From assembly GCA_016794345.1 (NCBI GenBank), contig JAEUKE010000314.1, positions 1 through 64,000 of the forward strand: a DNA stretch of 64,000 nt, in the 5' to 3' direction. A model generated the notes under the pieces. The model was given only the letters and a program-made list of their open reading frames with translations. It was not told where the DNA came from and did no database searches. Shown one piece after another: positions 1-8,472 of this stretch (position 1 is the first letter of the stretch; each line of letters begins with the position of its first letter). The translations under genes and the position numbers were made by a program. This DNA is from Myxococcales bacterium. Lineage in GTDB: Bacteria; Myxococcota_A; Polyangia; Polyangiales; Polyangiaceae.

Positions 1-222
1 TGCTTCGGCGGCCGACGCCGCCGAAGCAGCCGACGCCGAGCCCGCCATGGCTTCGGACGAATCGACCGGGGCAGACGCGCTCGTCGAGAGCGGCGGCGAG
101 GTCGAGTCTCCGCGGCAGCCGGCGAAGAAGGCCAGGAGCGAGAACGTGGGCCCGAGGCGAGACACGAAGCGCAGCGCTAGACCGCCGCGGCCTGGGCGGG
201 CAAGTTTTCTGCGAGAGCTCAT
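1..222 (-). CDS. Partial lipoprotein, 5' end only
   Basis: The first 74 codons of a leftward gene that runs off the window. The ATG at 222-220 overlaps the TGA (221-219) of the upstream CDP-alcohol phosphatidyltransferase gene as ATGA, the usual sign of translational coupling. The product begins with basic residues, then a hydrophobic stretch ending in a lipobox (FFAGC, Cys36), then a Ser/Ala/Pro-rich linker typical of myxobacterial lipoproteins. An internal GTG at 165 would place the Cys at residue 17 and is an alternative start. The function lies beyond the edge and cannot be told. The opposite-strand reading frame at 47-253 is treated as a shadow because this frame has a signal sequence and a coupled start. 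Confidence 0.7.
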   Translation of the reverse strand, partial: MSSRRKLARPGRGGLALRFVSRLGPTFSLLAFFAGCRGDSTSPPLSTSASAPVDSSEAMAGSASAASAASAAEA

Positions 223-989
223 CCGCCGCGTCCGAAACGGAGCAAGATGCTGAGCCAGCCGCGCGCGAGGTAGAGGCCGTTCAGGGCGCCGTAGAGGAAG
301 AAAAACGCGTCGAGCCGGCCCCCGAGGGCAAACAGGTAGATGTGGCTCGGGTAGTGGTTGAGGAGCCGCAGCAGCCCGAAGACGGCCCCGGCGACGCGCT
401 GAGCGACGCTCCGGGGGACCTGGGCGGACACGGTCTCGTAGTAGGCCTCGACGGTCTGCTCACGGCCGGAGATCTCCGGCCGCCGGATGAAGTTCGTCAG
501 GCTGATGGCCGAGGCGACAACGAGCGTGATCGCGACCGTGGCGAGGAGGAACCAGGCGGGCTCCCACGCACCGACGAACGGGGGCCCGAGGACGGGGCCG
601 CTGCCGCCCGTCAGGAAGAGGCGCACGCCGACCGAGGCTGCCAGCGCGGTGGCTTTCAGCTCGTCCGTGAAGAAGTCGAAGAGGTGACCTTCCTTCGAGG
701 CGAGCTTCTTGTGGCGGGCGAGCATGCCGTCCGCGCAGTCGAAGACGTACGAAACCTCGAGCACGAACATCGCCCAGAGGCCGCCCGCGTAGGTGGGCAG
801 GGCGATGAGCATCGCGCAGGCGACGAGGAAGATGACCAGGTTGAGGACGGTGATCTGGTTCGGCCTCAGGCTCGTCCGGGCGAGCGCGGCCACCACGACC
901 CCGGCGATGGGGCGCGCGAGGAAGCGGTTGAAGGCGAAGTCGTTCTTCTTCCGCGTCTCGAGGTAGATCCGGTAGCCCTCGGCGAGCAC
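219..989 (-). CDS. CDP-alcohol phosphatidyltransferase family membrane protein
   Basis: Integral membrane enzyme of 256 residues that should transfer a phospho-alcohol from a CDP-linked donor, as in phospholipid head-group synthesis. The complete family signature D-x2-D-G-x2-A-R-x8-G-x3-D-x3-D is present around residues 84-107 (starting DCADGMLAR and ending in the two spaced Asp), so the metal-binding site looks intact. Several hydrophobic segments surround it. The start is a GTG at 989 with only a weak ribosome binding site. It is followed by an overlapping lipoprotein gene, so the two are probably co-transcribed. Which alcohol is used (glycerol phosphate, inositol, serine or another) cannot be decided from the motif. 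Confidence 0.9.
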   Translation of the reverse strand: MLAEGYRIYLETRKKNDFAFNRFLARPIAGVVVAALARTSLRPNQITVLNLVIFLVACAMLIALPTYAGGLWAMFVLEVSYVFDCADGMLARHKKLASKEGHLFDFFTDELKATALAASVGVRLFLTGGSGPVLGPPFVGAWEPAWFLLATVAITLVVASAISLTNFIRRPEISGREQTVEAYYETVSAQVPRSVAQRVAGAVFGLLRLLNHYPSHIYLFALGGRLDAFFFLYGALNGLYLARGWLSILLRFGRGG

Positions 990-1060
990 CGGCGCGTTTT
1001 CTCACACACGCGCCACAGAAGCCACGCCCATCACCAGACGGGTGCCGGTGGGGTGAGGGC

Positions 1061-2476
1061 TCAGAACCCGGGCGAGACGATGGAGTCGATTCGTCCCGTG
1101 GGCAGGCTCGAGTCGCCGAAATCGTCGAGCGGGTCGCCGCCACCGTTCTTGCAGCCGACCGCAGCGCCGATGGTGGAGAGGACCTTGTTGTTCGCGACCC
1201 CGCCTGCGTCGACGTAGAGCCCCGTCTTGAGGGCGCCACCACACGAGCCGGCCAGGATGTACGGCACGTCGTCGTAGCTGTGCCACTTGTTGGAGAGGTC
1301 GTTCGTGTACACGGCGACGCCGCAGTCCAGGAGGCTCCCGCTCGGCATCGGGTAGGAGGCGAGCTTGTCGAGCAGGTACTTGAAGAGCCCGAGCAGCTTC
1401 CGATCGATCTTGTGATGGAGGATGTCGGCGTCGGGGATGGGATCGCCCATGTCGCCGTCCGAGTCGATGCGGTGCGAGATCTTGTGGAAGGTCTTCTGCT
1501 TCACGCCGTCGACCCAATATTGTGTCTGGTCGTTGCCGCAGCCGATCTGGAGCGTGGCGGAGCGGCGTGCGCCGCAGGCCATCGCGAGCGCGAGCACGTC
1601 GAAATGCAGCTTCATGACGTCCTCGATGTAGTCGTCGTTGTCGACGTTTGCCTGCATCTGCTCGAGGTTCGCGACCTCGCCGTCGCCCAGGCCGCAGATG
1701 ATCCCGTTCTCGAGATCGCGGATGGAGTCGAAGTGCAGCTGCAGCCTGTCGCGGTCGAACTTGGAGAGATCGGTCCGTGACAGGAGCGCCTGCATGTCGG
1801 TGCGGACGAGATCGTTCACGCTCTTGCGCCGCTGCCGGATCGCCTCGAGCTCCTCGGGGTCGACCATCGAGAGCCCGAAGAGGTCCTGGTAGACGTTGTA
1901 CGGGTTCTGCTCGGCGCCGCGCAGGTCGTGCGCGCCGCGATACGAGAGCACCTCGTCGAGGTAGCCGAGCTTGCGGCCGGCGTAGAGCGTGAGCGGCTCG
2001 TCGCCGGCCTGCCCGAGCTCGCGGACGATGCGGTTGTCGATCGACTCGCCCTCGGAGAGCGAGAGGTTGCCGCTCGGGTTCTCCGAGACGCGCGCCGCGG
2101 TGAGGACCTGGTTGCCGCCGCCCGAGTGACCGCAGCCGTTCCCCGGGAAGGCGAAGTTGACGCCGCGCACGATGGTGAGCTTGCCCGCGTGGGCGGCGAG
2201 CTCGGAGATCGCCCGGTCGCTGTCGGCCGAGAGGTTGGCCGTCGTGAGCGCGGTGCCCGGGCCGAAGCTCGGCCAGAACCGCTCGGGCTCGCCGTCGAAG
2301 GTCTCCTGGGCGAAGCCGTTGCCTTGCCGGATGAAGATGGCGAAGGTCGGGGCGTCTCCGTCGGCGGCCTTGGCGCTCTTGCGCGGCGCGAGGCTCTCGA
2401 GGAACGGCAGGGCCATCGCGACCCCACCCATGCCGCGCAGGAAGCGGCGGCGCGAGCTCTGGGAACGACGATTCAT
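1061..2476 (-). CDS. DUF1552 domain secreted protein
   Basis: A 471-residue protein starting with a twin-arginine-like leader (RRRFLRG, then a hydrophobic stretch), so probably exported by Tat. The body matches the DUF1552 family common in myxobacteria and planctomycetes, in which a DUF1552 gene normally follows a DUF1592/1588/1585 gene, as here. ATG at 2476 was chosen over the GTG three bases upstream because a strong Shine-Dalgarno (GGAGGG) lies 6 bases before it. The ATG shares one base with the stop of the upstream gene (TGATG). Function is unknown. The family is distantly related to the DUF1501 alkaline-phosphatase-like fold, so a hydrolase role is possible but not shown by the sequence. 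Confidence 0.92.
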   Translation of the reverse strand: MNRRSQSSRRRFLRGMGGVAMALPFLESLAPRKSAKAADGDAPTFAIFIRQGNGFAQETFDGEPERFWPSFGPGTALTTANLSADSDRAISELAAHAGKLTIVRGVNFAFPGNGCGHSGGGNQVLTAARVSENPSGNLSLSEGESIDNRIVRELGQAGDEPLTLYAGRKLGYLDEVLSYRGAHDLRGAEQNPYNVYQDLFGLSMVDPEELEAIRQRRKSVNDLVRTDMQALLSRTDLSKFDRDRLQLHFDSIRDLENGIICGLGDGEVANLEQMQANVDNDDYIEDVMKLHFDVLALAMACGARRSATLQIGCGNDQTQYWVDGVKQKTFHKISHRIDSDGDMGDPIPDADILHHKIDRKLLGLFKYLLDKLASYPMPSGSLLDCGVAVYTNDLSNKWHSYDDVPYILAGSCGGALKTGLYVDAGGVANNKVLSTIGAAVGCKNGGGDPLDDFGDSSLPTGRIDSIVSPGF

Positions 2477-4167
2477 CACTGACCCTCCGTGGCAAGTCGG
2501 TAGCGGATGGCTTCGCTCGTGAGGAGCGTCCGGAGCAGCTCTTTGACCGAGGCGCCTGCCTGGGACTCGGCTGCGACGAGATCGATGAGGGCCTTGTCGT
2601 CGTCCATCACCGTGCGACCGAGCCCGAACTCGACCCAGAACTTGGAGAAGCAGCCGTGGACCTGCGGGCTCTCGGCGAGGATCTGCGCGAGCTCCACCGC
2701 GTTGTTGTAGCTGCGCTCGCCGTCAGCGAAGGCGTACGTCGACGAGGAGTCGATGGGGTAGCCGTTGTCTTCCGTTCGATACTCCCCGACGGCTCCGAAG
2801 TGCTCGAACGCGTAGCCGATCGGGTTGATGAAGTTGCCGTGGCAGCTTGCGCCGCACGTGCCGGGGCCCGTGAGGGCGTTGACCTTCTCGCGGTTCGTGG
2901 GCTCGTCGCCGAGGTGGGCGCCCATCGCCTCGTTGGGCGGGTCGCCGAGGTCCTGGCAGAGGACCTTGAGGTTCACGAAGACGCCTCGCAGGATGGTATC
3001 CGGCTGGGTGGCCGTGCCCTTGTACGACAAGAACCCGCTGAGCGTCAGGAAGCCGGCGCGCGTGTTCGGGTCGAGCTCGACCTGGGAGAAGCCATCGGCG
3101 TCGGCGGTCGGGAGCGTCGCCGGATCGATGCCGTAGATGGCGGCGATCTCGGGGGTGACGAAGGTCGTGCGCGACAGCAGCAGGTCGCGTACGCCGCCGC
3201 CCTGAGCGACCGTGTGGGTCACGAACTTGGCGAGCTCCATCCGCATGTCCGCGGCCACGGCGGCGTCGAAGTCGGGGTAGAGCGTCGGGCTCTTCGCGAT
3301 GCTCGCGTATTGCTCGCCCTTCCAGAGCTGGTCGTGGAACCGCCGGAAGGTCTCTCGCGCGCGGTCGCTCGCCAGGAGACGATCGACCTGCGCCTCGAGG
3401 CCCTCGATCGTGTCGAGCTGCCCGGCCTCGGCGGCTGCGAACAGCTCGTCGTCGGGCATGCTGTCCCAGACCGCATAGGAGATCCGCGAGGCGATCTCCC
3501 ACCCCGAGAGGGTGATCAGCTGGTTTTCGCCGACGTCGCTCGTGAGCTGGGCGCGGTAGACGAAATGCGGCGACTGGAGCAGGTACTCGATGCTCGTGCG
3601 GACGCCTGCGGCAAACGGATCCATCGACGCGTAGTAGGTCGCGCCCTGGTCGAAGACGCTGGCGATCGTCGTCACCTCGTTCGCCGCGAGCGGGCGCCGG
3701 AACACCCGCTTGCCGAACTGCGCGATCCAGGCGTCGCGCCTTGCGGGGCCGCTCGCCGGGAGATCGGCGGGGACGATGTTCGCGAGCAGCGCCGGGTCGC
3801 TCGTCACCAGCGTCGCCACCTCCTCGGCGGCGGCCTGGTAGTCGGCCCAGAGGTTCGAGGACACCGACAGCGACGCCTCGTTGTTGTCGAACGCCTTCCC
3901 GCCGAGCGGGTCGGGCGCGAAGGACGATGACAGGCCGGTTGGGCTCGGGAGCGAGAACAGGTCGACGACCGTGTTCTCCCACTGGGCGTGGCTCAGCCGC
4001 GGAAACCGGCTGGACCCCACGATCTGGATGCCGCTGTCGGTGCAGCCGACGCAGCCGTCTCCGTCGTCTCCGTCGTTCGCTCCCGCCGGGTCGCCGCCGA
4101 TCGTGCCCGTGCACGCGGCCAGCGCGATGACAGAGCAACCGACCAGCAAGATGCCGATCCCTCGCAT
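2476..4167 (-). CDS. DUF1592/DUF1588/DUF1585 cytochrome-like lipoprotein
   Basis: A lipoprotein of 563 residues (lipobox LAAC near residue 19) with the module order of the planctomycete/myxobacterial PSD family: an N-terminal RLSHAQWENTV segment (DUF1587-like), a central DUF1592 region (LLQSPHFVYR), DUF1588 with the SYKGTATQPDTILRG core, and a C-terminal DUF1585 containing CGASCH, a haem-c type CxxCH motif. The start ATG at 4167 has a good Shine-Dalgarno (GGAGG, 6-base spacing); an in-frame TTG sits just upstream. It forms a two-gene operon with the DUF1552 gene. Members are thought to be periplasmic redox proteins. Substrates are unknown. Confidence 0.92.
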   Translation of the reverse strand: MRGIGILLVGCSVIALAACTGTIGGDPAGANDGDDGDGCVGCTDSGIQIVGSSRFPRLSHAQWENTVVDLFSLPSPTGLSSSFAPDPLGGKAFDNNEASLSVSSNLWADYQAAAEEVATLVTSDPALLANIVPADLPASGPARRDAWIAQFGKRVFRRPLAANEVTTIASVFDQGATYYASMDPFAAGVRTSIEYLLQSPHFVYRAQLTSDVGENQLITLSGWEIASRISYAVWDSMPDDELFAAAEAGQLDTIEGLEAQVDRLLASDRARETFRRFHDQLWKGEQYASIAKSPTLYPDFDAAVAADMRMELAKFVTHTVAQGGGVRDLLLSRTTFVTPEIAAIYGIDPATLPTADADGFSQVELDPNTRAGFLTLSGFLSYKGTATQPDTILRGVFVNLKVLCQDLGDPPNEAMGAHLGDEPTNREKVNALTGPGTCGASCHGNFINPIGYAFEHFGAVGEYRTEDNGYPIDSSSTYAFADGERSYNNAVELAQILAESPQVHGCFSKFWVEFGLGRTVMDDDKALIDLVAAESQAGASVKELLRTLLTSEAIRYRLATEGQ

Positions 4168-4170
4168 CAA

Positions 4171-4289
4171 AACCTCCGTTCCCGAGCGTCACCCAGGCTG
4201 GCCATACCAATCAAGTGTCCCGGTCGGTCGACCGTGAGAAAGGTAGGACATCCGTCCAGCCGAGACGGACCGATGCAGCGTCGCTGCGT
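4171..4289. other. Intergenic, upstream of the DUF1592 operon
   Basis: 119 bases between the stop of the large kinase gene and the start of the DUF1592 gene, both leftward. It contains a 10-base palindrome, CGGTCGACCG, at about 4225-4234, which could be an operator for the DUF1592-DUF1552 operon. No clear -35/-10 or -24/-12 element is visible. Confidence 0.3.
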
Positions 4290-7200
4290 TCAGCCGCGTC
4301 GGCCGAGGACCCTCTCCACGTCTTCCGGGACGAGGCCGTACGAGTCGGCAGCGGCGATGAGGCCGGCGTTGTGATCGAGCCCGGTCAAGAACGCGTGAGC
4401 GTAGGGGGTGTCGGCGAGGCCGCGCAGGCGGCGGACGAGCAGCGGGATGCCCCGCTCGATCGCGCTGCGCGCGGCGTTCAGGTTGCCGGCGTCGACGCAG
4501 GCGTCGTGGAGCGCGAGGTAGACCGGGGCCTCGTTCAAGAGGCTTGGCGCGCCCTGATCGAGCAACGCGGCGGCCTCTTCCGCGAGGGTGCGCGCCTGCT
4601 CGGCGTCGCCCAGCCGGCGCTCCGCCTCGGACCAGAACCCGAGGCTCACCGGCAAGATGTCGAGGTTGCCCGTCGAGCGGTACGCCTGCGCGACGCGCTC
4701 GAGGAGCCCACGTGCTCGCGTGAGGCTCGAGCTGTCGCCGCGCAGGAGCTCGAGGCCGCGGTAAAAGAGCATGCCGAGGGTCGCGCGATCCTGGATGACG
4801 TACGCGCCGGCCGCCGCCTCGTCCGCCTGCGCGCGAGGCTCCGCCAGCGCCTGCGCGATACGCGCGTCCGCGCCGAAGCTCGAGGCCCAGCCGAGCAAGA
4901 TCATCTGGCCGTGGCGGACGGCGCCCACGCTGCCGATCGCCTGCGCCTTCGCGAGGCCCGTCTCGATCTCGACGAGGGCCTCGCTCTTCGCGCCGATGGT
5001 GGTGAGCGCGAAGCCGACGTTCATGGTGAGGATGGCCTCGCGCTCTTGCAGACCGGCGGTCCGCGCGGCGCGCGCGGCGCTGCGGCGAGCTTCGAGCGCG
5101 GCCGCGAGCTCGCCGCGCGTCTGCCTCACGACGGCGAGCGTCTGCCAGGCGTCCACCGCCGACCAGACGATGCCGTCTCGCTCGGCGAGATCGAGCAGGC
5201 TCGCGGCCTCGCTCTCGGCGGCGCCGAGCTCGCCCGCGAACGCGAGGCGCTGCGCGAGCGCGGCCGAGCAGCGCGCCGCCTCGTCGATGAGGCCCAGGCC
5301 GCGCGCGCGCTCCCGACAGTCTCGCAAGCGTCCCTCGATGTTCACGCCCTGCGCGCGGGCGTCGTCGTAGCGCGCGGCGGCGCCCTCCGTCCGCAGCTCG
5401 CTCGCCTCGTCGAAGGTGTTCTCCTGCATGGCCTGGATGGCCGTGTCGCGCTCGGAGCCGCGGGCATCGAGCCGGGCCTGCGCCTCCTCGAGGAGCGCTG
5501 CCCGGCCGAACGCGGTGGGTTTGTCGTCCGCAAACGCGAGCGCGCGCTCGGCCATCGCCGCGGCGTCCGAGAGCGAGTTCGTCGCGAGGGCGCGCTTCGC
5601 CGCGGCCTCCCAATATTGGGCGGCGTCCTCGTGGCGGCCGCCGAGGTCGAAGTGTTGGGCGATCGTCGCCGCGTCCTCGCCCACCGTGGCGAGCCACTCC
5701 GCCGCGAGCCCGTGCAGCTTCTTCTTCAGCTCGTCGCCGACCATCGCGTAGGCGACGTCGCGGACGAGCGCGTGTTTGAACAGGAACTCACGCATCCCGG
5801 AGAAGCGCGTCTTGGCGCTCTCGATCAGCATGTCGGCGCCGACGAGCTTGGAGAGCGCGGCGAGGTGCGGGTCGGAAGCGGAGGCGCTCTTCGCCCCGTA
5901 GAGCGCGGCGAGCCCTGCGTCCCACGCCGAGAGACCGAACACCGAGAGGCGTGAGGCGGCGTCCCGGGCCACGTCGTCGAGCGCGTCGAGGCTCACCTGG
6001 ATCGCAGCTTCGATCGTGGGCGCCGCGCCGACGCCCTTGCCCTGCGCGACCAGCCGCGCGAGCTCCTCGGCGAAGAGGGGCGAGCCGGCCGCCTGCTCGG
6101 CGACCTGATCGAGCTGCGTGTCGCTCGCGCTCGGGCCGATGAGGCTCCTCGCGATCTCCCGCACGGCACGGCGGGCCATGGGCTTGAGCTCGATGCGGAC
6201 GTGGTCTCGCGTCGAGAACCGCTGCGGGCTCGAGCGCCAGAAGGCCGGGCGCACCAGGAGGAGCGCGAAGAGCGGCTTGCCCTGGGCGCGGCCCAGCAAG
6301 TGATCGACCCAGGCGATCGACTCGGGGTCGGCCCACTGGGCATCTTCGATGACGAGCGCGCACGGCTCCCTCGCGGCGGTCTCGAGCACGAGCTCCGTCA
6401 TCGACACGTAGAGCGCGTCGCGCGCGGCGCGCGGCTCCACGCCCTCGGGGAAGGGCTGGTTGGAGAGCAAGTGCGCGAGGAGGCCGTGCTCCTCCGCCTC
6501 CTGGCGAGCGGGGGAGACGGCCGCGCGCACAGCGGCGCGCGCCTGCTCCACGTCCGCGCCCTTCGGCAAGAGCAGGAGGGAGCGGAGCGCGTCGGCGGCC
6601 GTCCCGAGGGCCTGGCTCCGCGCGTACGACTCGCAGCGGACGAGCATGACCTTCGGCGGGTCGCCGCGGCGCTCGAGGCGCAAGATGATCTCCTGGCCGA
6701 GCCGGCTCTTGCCGATGCCGGGCGGGCCCGACACGCTGACCACGAGCGCGGCGCGATCGTCCACGCAGCGGTCGTACGCGCCGAGGGCCGAGAGCAGCTC
6801 GGCCTCGCGGCCGACGAACGTCGAGCTCTCGGAGTCACCGCGGCGCTTTCGGTTCGACACGATCGTGCTCTCGCCGAGGCTGGGGACGTCGAACTCGAAG
6901 CGGCCGCGGGCGAGCTCGCTGGTCGTGAGGTCGAACGTGACCTTCCCGTCGCGCGCCTCGCGGGCGAGCTTGGCGGCGCGGTCGACGATCTCGCCGGTCG
7001 AGGTCGTGAGGTCGACACGCGTCCGGCCGGTGGCGACGCCGACCTTGGCGCCGCGATCCGCGAGCTCTTGCCCGATCTCGAGCGCGCGCGAAGCCTCGTC
7101 CCCGTGGGCTCGCCGCGCGCCGAGGTGGGCGACGATGGAGTCGGTGCCGAGGGGCAGCGCGTCGGCGCCGAGGTCGCGGATCTTACCGAGGACACGCTGG

Positions 7201-8267
7201 CGCTCCTCGCCGGTCGTCACGCCGAGAGCGACGAGCGTGGTGACGAGGCGCGTCCCGACGCGCGCGCGCGTGTCGTCCTCGCGGAGCGTGAGGCGCGCGG
7301 TGCGGATGACCGCGGGATCGGCGGCGAGCTCGGCGAGCGCCCTGGCCACGTCGCGTGCGCTCGCGGGCCGGGCCGCCGGGTCGACCTCGAGCAGGAGCGC
7401 GACGAGCGCGTCGAGCCGCTCGGGGACGTCGAGGGACACCTCGCTCAGGCGCGGCGCCGGGCCGGTGACGCGGCGGGCGAGCGTCGCGATGCTGGTGGGG
7501 GCCGCGTGTGGCGGCCGGCCGGCGCAGAGCTCGAACAGCGTTGCGCCGAGCGAGTAGATGTCGCTCCGCGCGTCCGGCGCCAGCACGCCCTGCGCTTGCT
7601 CCGGCGACATGTAGGCGGGAGTGCCGACGATCGACCCGGCGCCGCCCATCGTCACATCGCCCGCCGTCGCCACGCCGAAGTCGAGCACCTTCACGACGAT
7701 GACGGAGGCGTCAGCAGCGGGCAAACCGTCGTCGATCCGGCTGCCGCCGCGGAGCGTGGAGACTCCGCTCGTCTTGCCTTCGGTCGGGCGCGACGGGTAC
7801 GAGAGGAACAGGTTGGACGGCTTGATGTCGCGGTGCACGACGCCCCGCTCGTGCGCGAACGCGAGCGCCTCGGCCGCCTGCCGGATGACGTCGATCGCCG
7901 TCGCGAGGGGCAGGGGAGACTTCTTCTGGCGGACCGCGAGGTCCTCGCCGTCGAGCCACTCCATCGCCACGTAGGCGGTGCCCGGGGCAAAGCGCCGCCC
8001 TCCTTGGTCGGCGTAGCTGCCGTCGAGCGCGCCGTATGCCAGGACGCGCACGATCCCCGGGTGGACCAGGTTCGAGAGGACCTCCCCCTCGCGGAGGAAC
8101 CTGTCTTGCTCGGACGGGTCGGCTCCCGTGGACGCGATGATCTTGAGCGCCGCCGGCTCGCCTGCCGCGACGTCGACCGCGCGGTACACGACCCCGGCCG
8201 CGCCGCGCCCGACCTCTCCGAGGATTTCGAATCGCCCCGCGAGGAGCTCTTTCTGGAGCGCGGTCAT
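4290..8267 (-). CDS. Ser/Thr kinase - degenerate cyclase domain - AAA ATPase - TPR regulator
   Basis: A multidomain cytosolic regulator of 1325 residues. An N-terminal Hanks kinase (about 12-290) has a Gly-rich loop GRGAAGVVY, AALK lysine, HRDIKPSN near residue 142, DFG near 196 and GTPAYMSPEQ near 217, so it should be active. Residues about 310-480 resemble a class III nucleotidyl cyclase fold (vGVATGRTRV, then VDRAAKLA) but lack recognisable metal-binding Asp residues. A STAND/AAA_16-type ATPase follows, with GREAE, Walker A GPPGIGKSRL near 517 and a Walker B-like VIEDAQWADP. The rest is Ala/Leu-rich helical repeats of TPR type. The layout fits a signal-integrating kinase with a scaffold tail. 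ATG at 8267. It appears to be monocistronic. Confidence 0.9.
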   Translation of the reverse strand: MTALQKELLAGRFEILGEVGRGAAGVVYRAVDVAAGEPAALKIIASTGADPSEQDRFLREGEVLSNLVHPGIVRVLAYGALDGSYADQGGRRFAPGTAYVAMEWLDGEDLAVRQKKSPLPLATAIDVIRQAAEALAFAHERGVVHRDIKPSNLFLSYPSRPTEGKTSGVSTLRGGSRIDDGLPAADASVIVVKVLDFGVATAGDVTMGGAGSIVGTPAYMSPEQAQGVLAPDARSDIYSLGATLFELCAGRPPHAAPTSIATLARRVTGPAPRLSEVSLDVPERLDALVALLLEVDPAARPASARDVARALAELAADPAVIRTARLTLREDDTRARVGTRLVTTLVALGVTTGEERQRVLGKIRDLGADALPLGTDSIVAHLGARRAHGDEASRALEIGQELADRGAKVGVATGRTRVDLTTSTGEIVDRAAKLAREARDGKVTFDLTTSELARGRFEFDVPSLGESTIVSNRKRRGDSESSTFVGREAELLSALGAYDRCVDDRAALVVSVSGPPGIGKSRLGQEIILRLERRGDPPKVMLVRCESYARSQALGTAADALRSLLLLPKGADVEQARAAVRAAVSPARQEAEEHGLLAHLLSNQPFPEGVEPRAARDALYVSMTELVLETAAREPCALVIEDAQWADPESIAWVDHLLGRAQGKPLFALLLVRPAFWRSSPQRFSTRDHVRIELKPMARRAVREIARSLIGPSASDTQLDQVAEQAAGSPLFAEELARLVAQGKGVGAAPTIEAAIQVSLDALDDVARDAASRLSVFGLSAWDAGLAALYGAKSASASDPHLAALSKLVGADMLIESAKTRFSGMREFLFKHALVRDVAYAMVGDELKKKLHGLAAEWLATVGEDAATIAQHFDLGGRHEDAAQYWEAAAKRALATNSLSDAAAMAERALAFADDKPTAFGRAALLEEAQARLDARGSERDTAIQAMQENTFDEASELRTEGAAARYDDARAQGVNIEGRLRDCRERARGLGLIDEAARCSAALAQRLAFAGELGAAESEAASLLDLAERDGIVWSAVDAWQTLAVVRQTRGELAAALEARRSAARAARTAGLQEREAILTMNVGFALTTIGAKSEALVEIETGLAKAQAIGSVGAVRHGQMILLGWASSFGADARIAQALAEPRAQADEAAAGAYVIQDRATLGMLFYRGLELLRGDSSSLTRARGLLERVAQAYRSTGNLDILPVSLGFWSEAERRLGDAEQARTLAEEAAALLDQGAPSLLNEAPVYLALHDACVDAGNLNAARSAIERGIPLLVRRLRGLADTPYAHAFLTGLDHNAGLIAAADSYGLVPEDVERVLGRRG

Positions 8268-8472
8268 GTCCCCGTCGAGGCCAAGGGTACTCGGTTGCCC
8301 ACCGGTTTTGCACCGGAGTTGACGACCCCCGGCACGCAGGTCGCGGGCGGGGATGGCTGGGCGCTGCGGTGAACGCGCCAGCGCGACGCTTTCATCCCGA
8401 GGTGTCCGTCGAGCCGAGCCGCGCGCAAACGGCTACCCGAACGCGCCGGCCGGCGGTACCGTCGTGGCCCCG
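8268..8472. other. Divergent promoter region with inverted repeat
   Basis: About 205 bases separating the leftward kinase gene from a rightward gene of unknown function, so it should hold two promoters. An inverted repeat CCGGT-n5-ACCGG lies at 8302-8316, and the hexamer CACCGG is also directly repeated there. It could be an operator. No other structure was recognised. Confidence 0.3.

Noticed and set aside
47..253. Rightward 68-codon frame at the left edge
   Set aside because: Low-complexity product overlapping two leftward frames that have a family motif and a signal peptide with coupled start.
6201..8372. Long rightward frame opposite the large kinase gene
   Set aside because: Arg/Glu/Val-rich mirror of a high-G+C coding region; the kinase motifs lie on the other strand.
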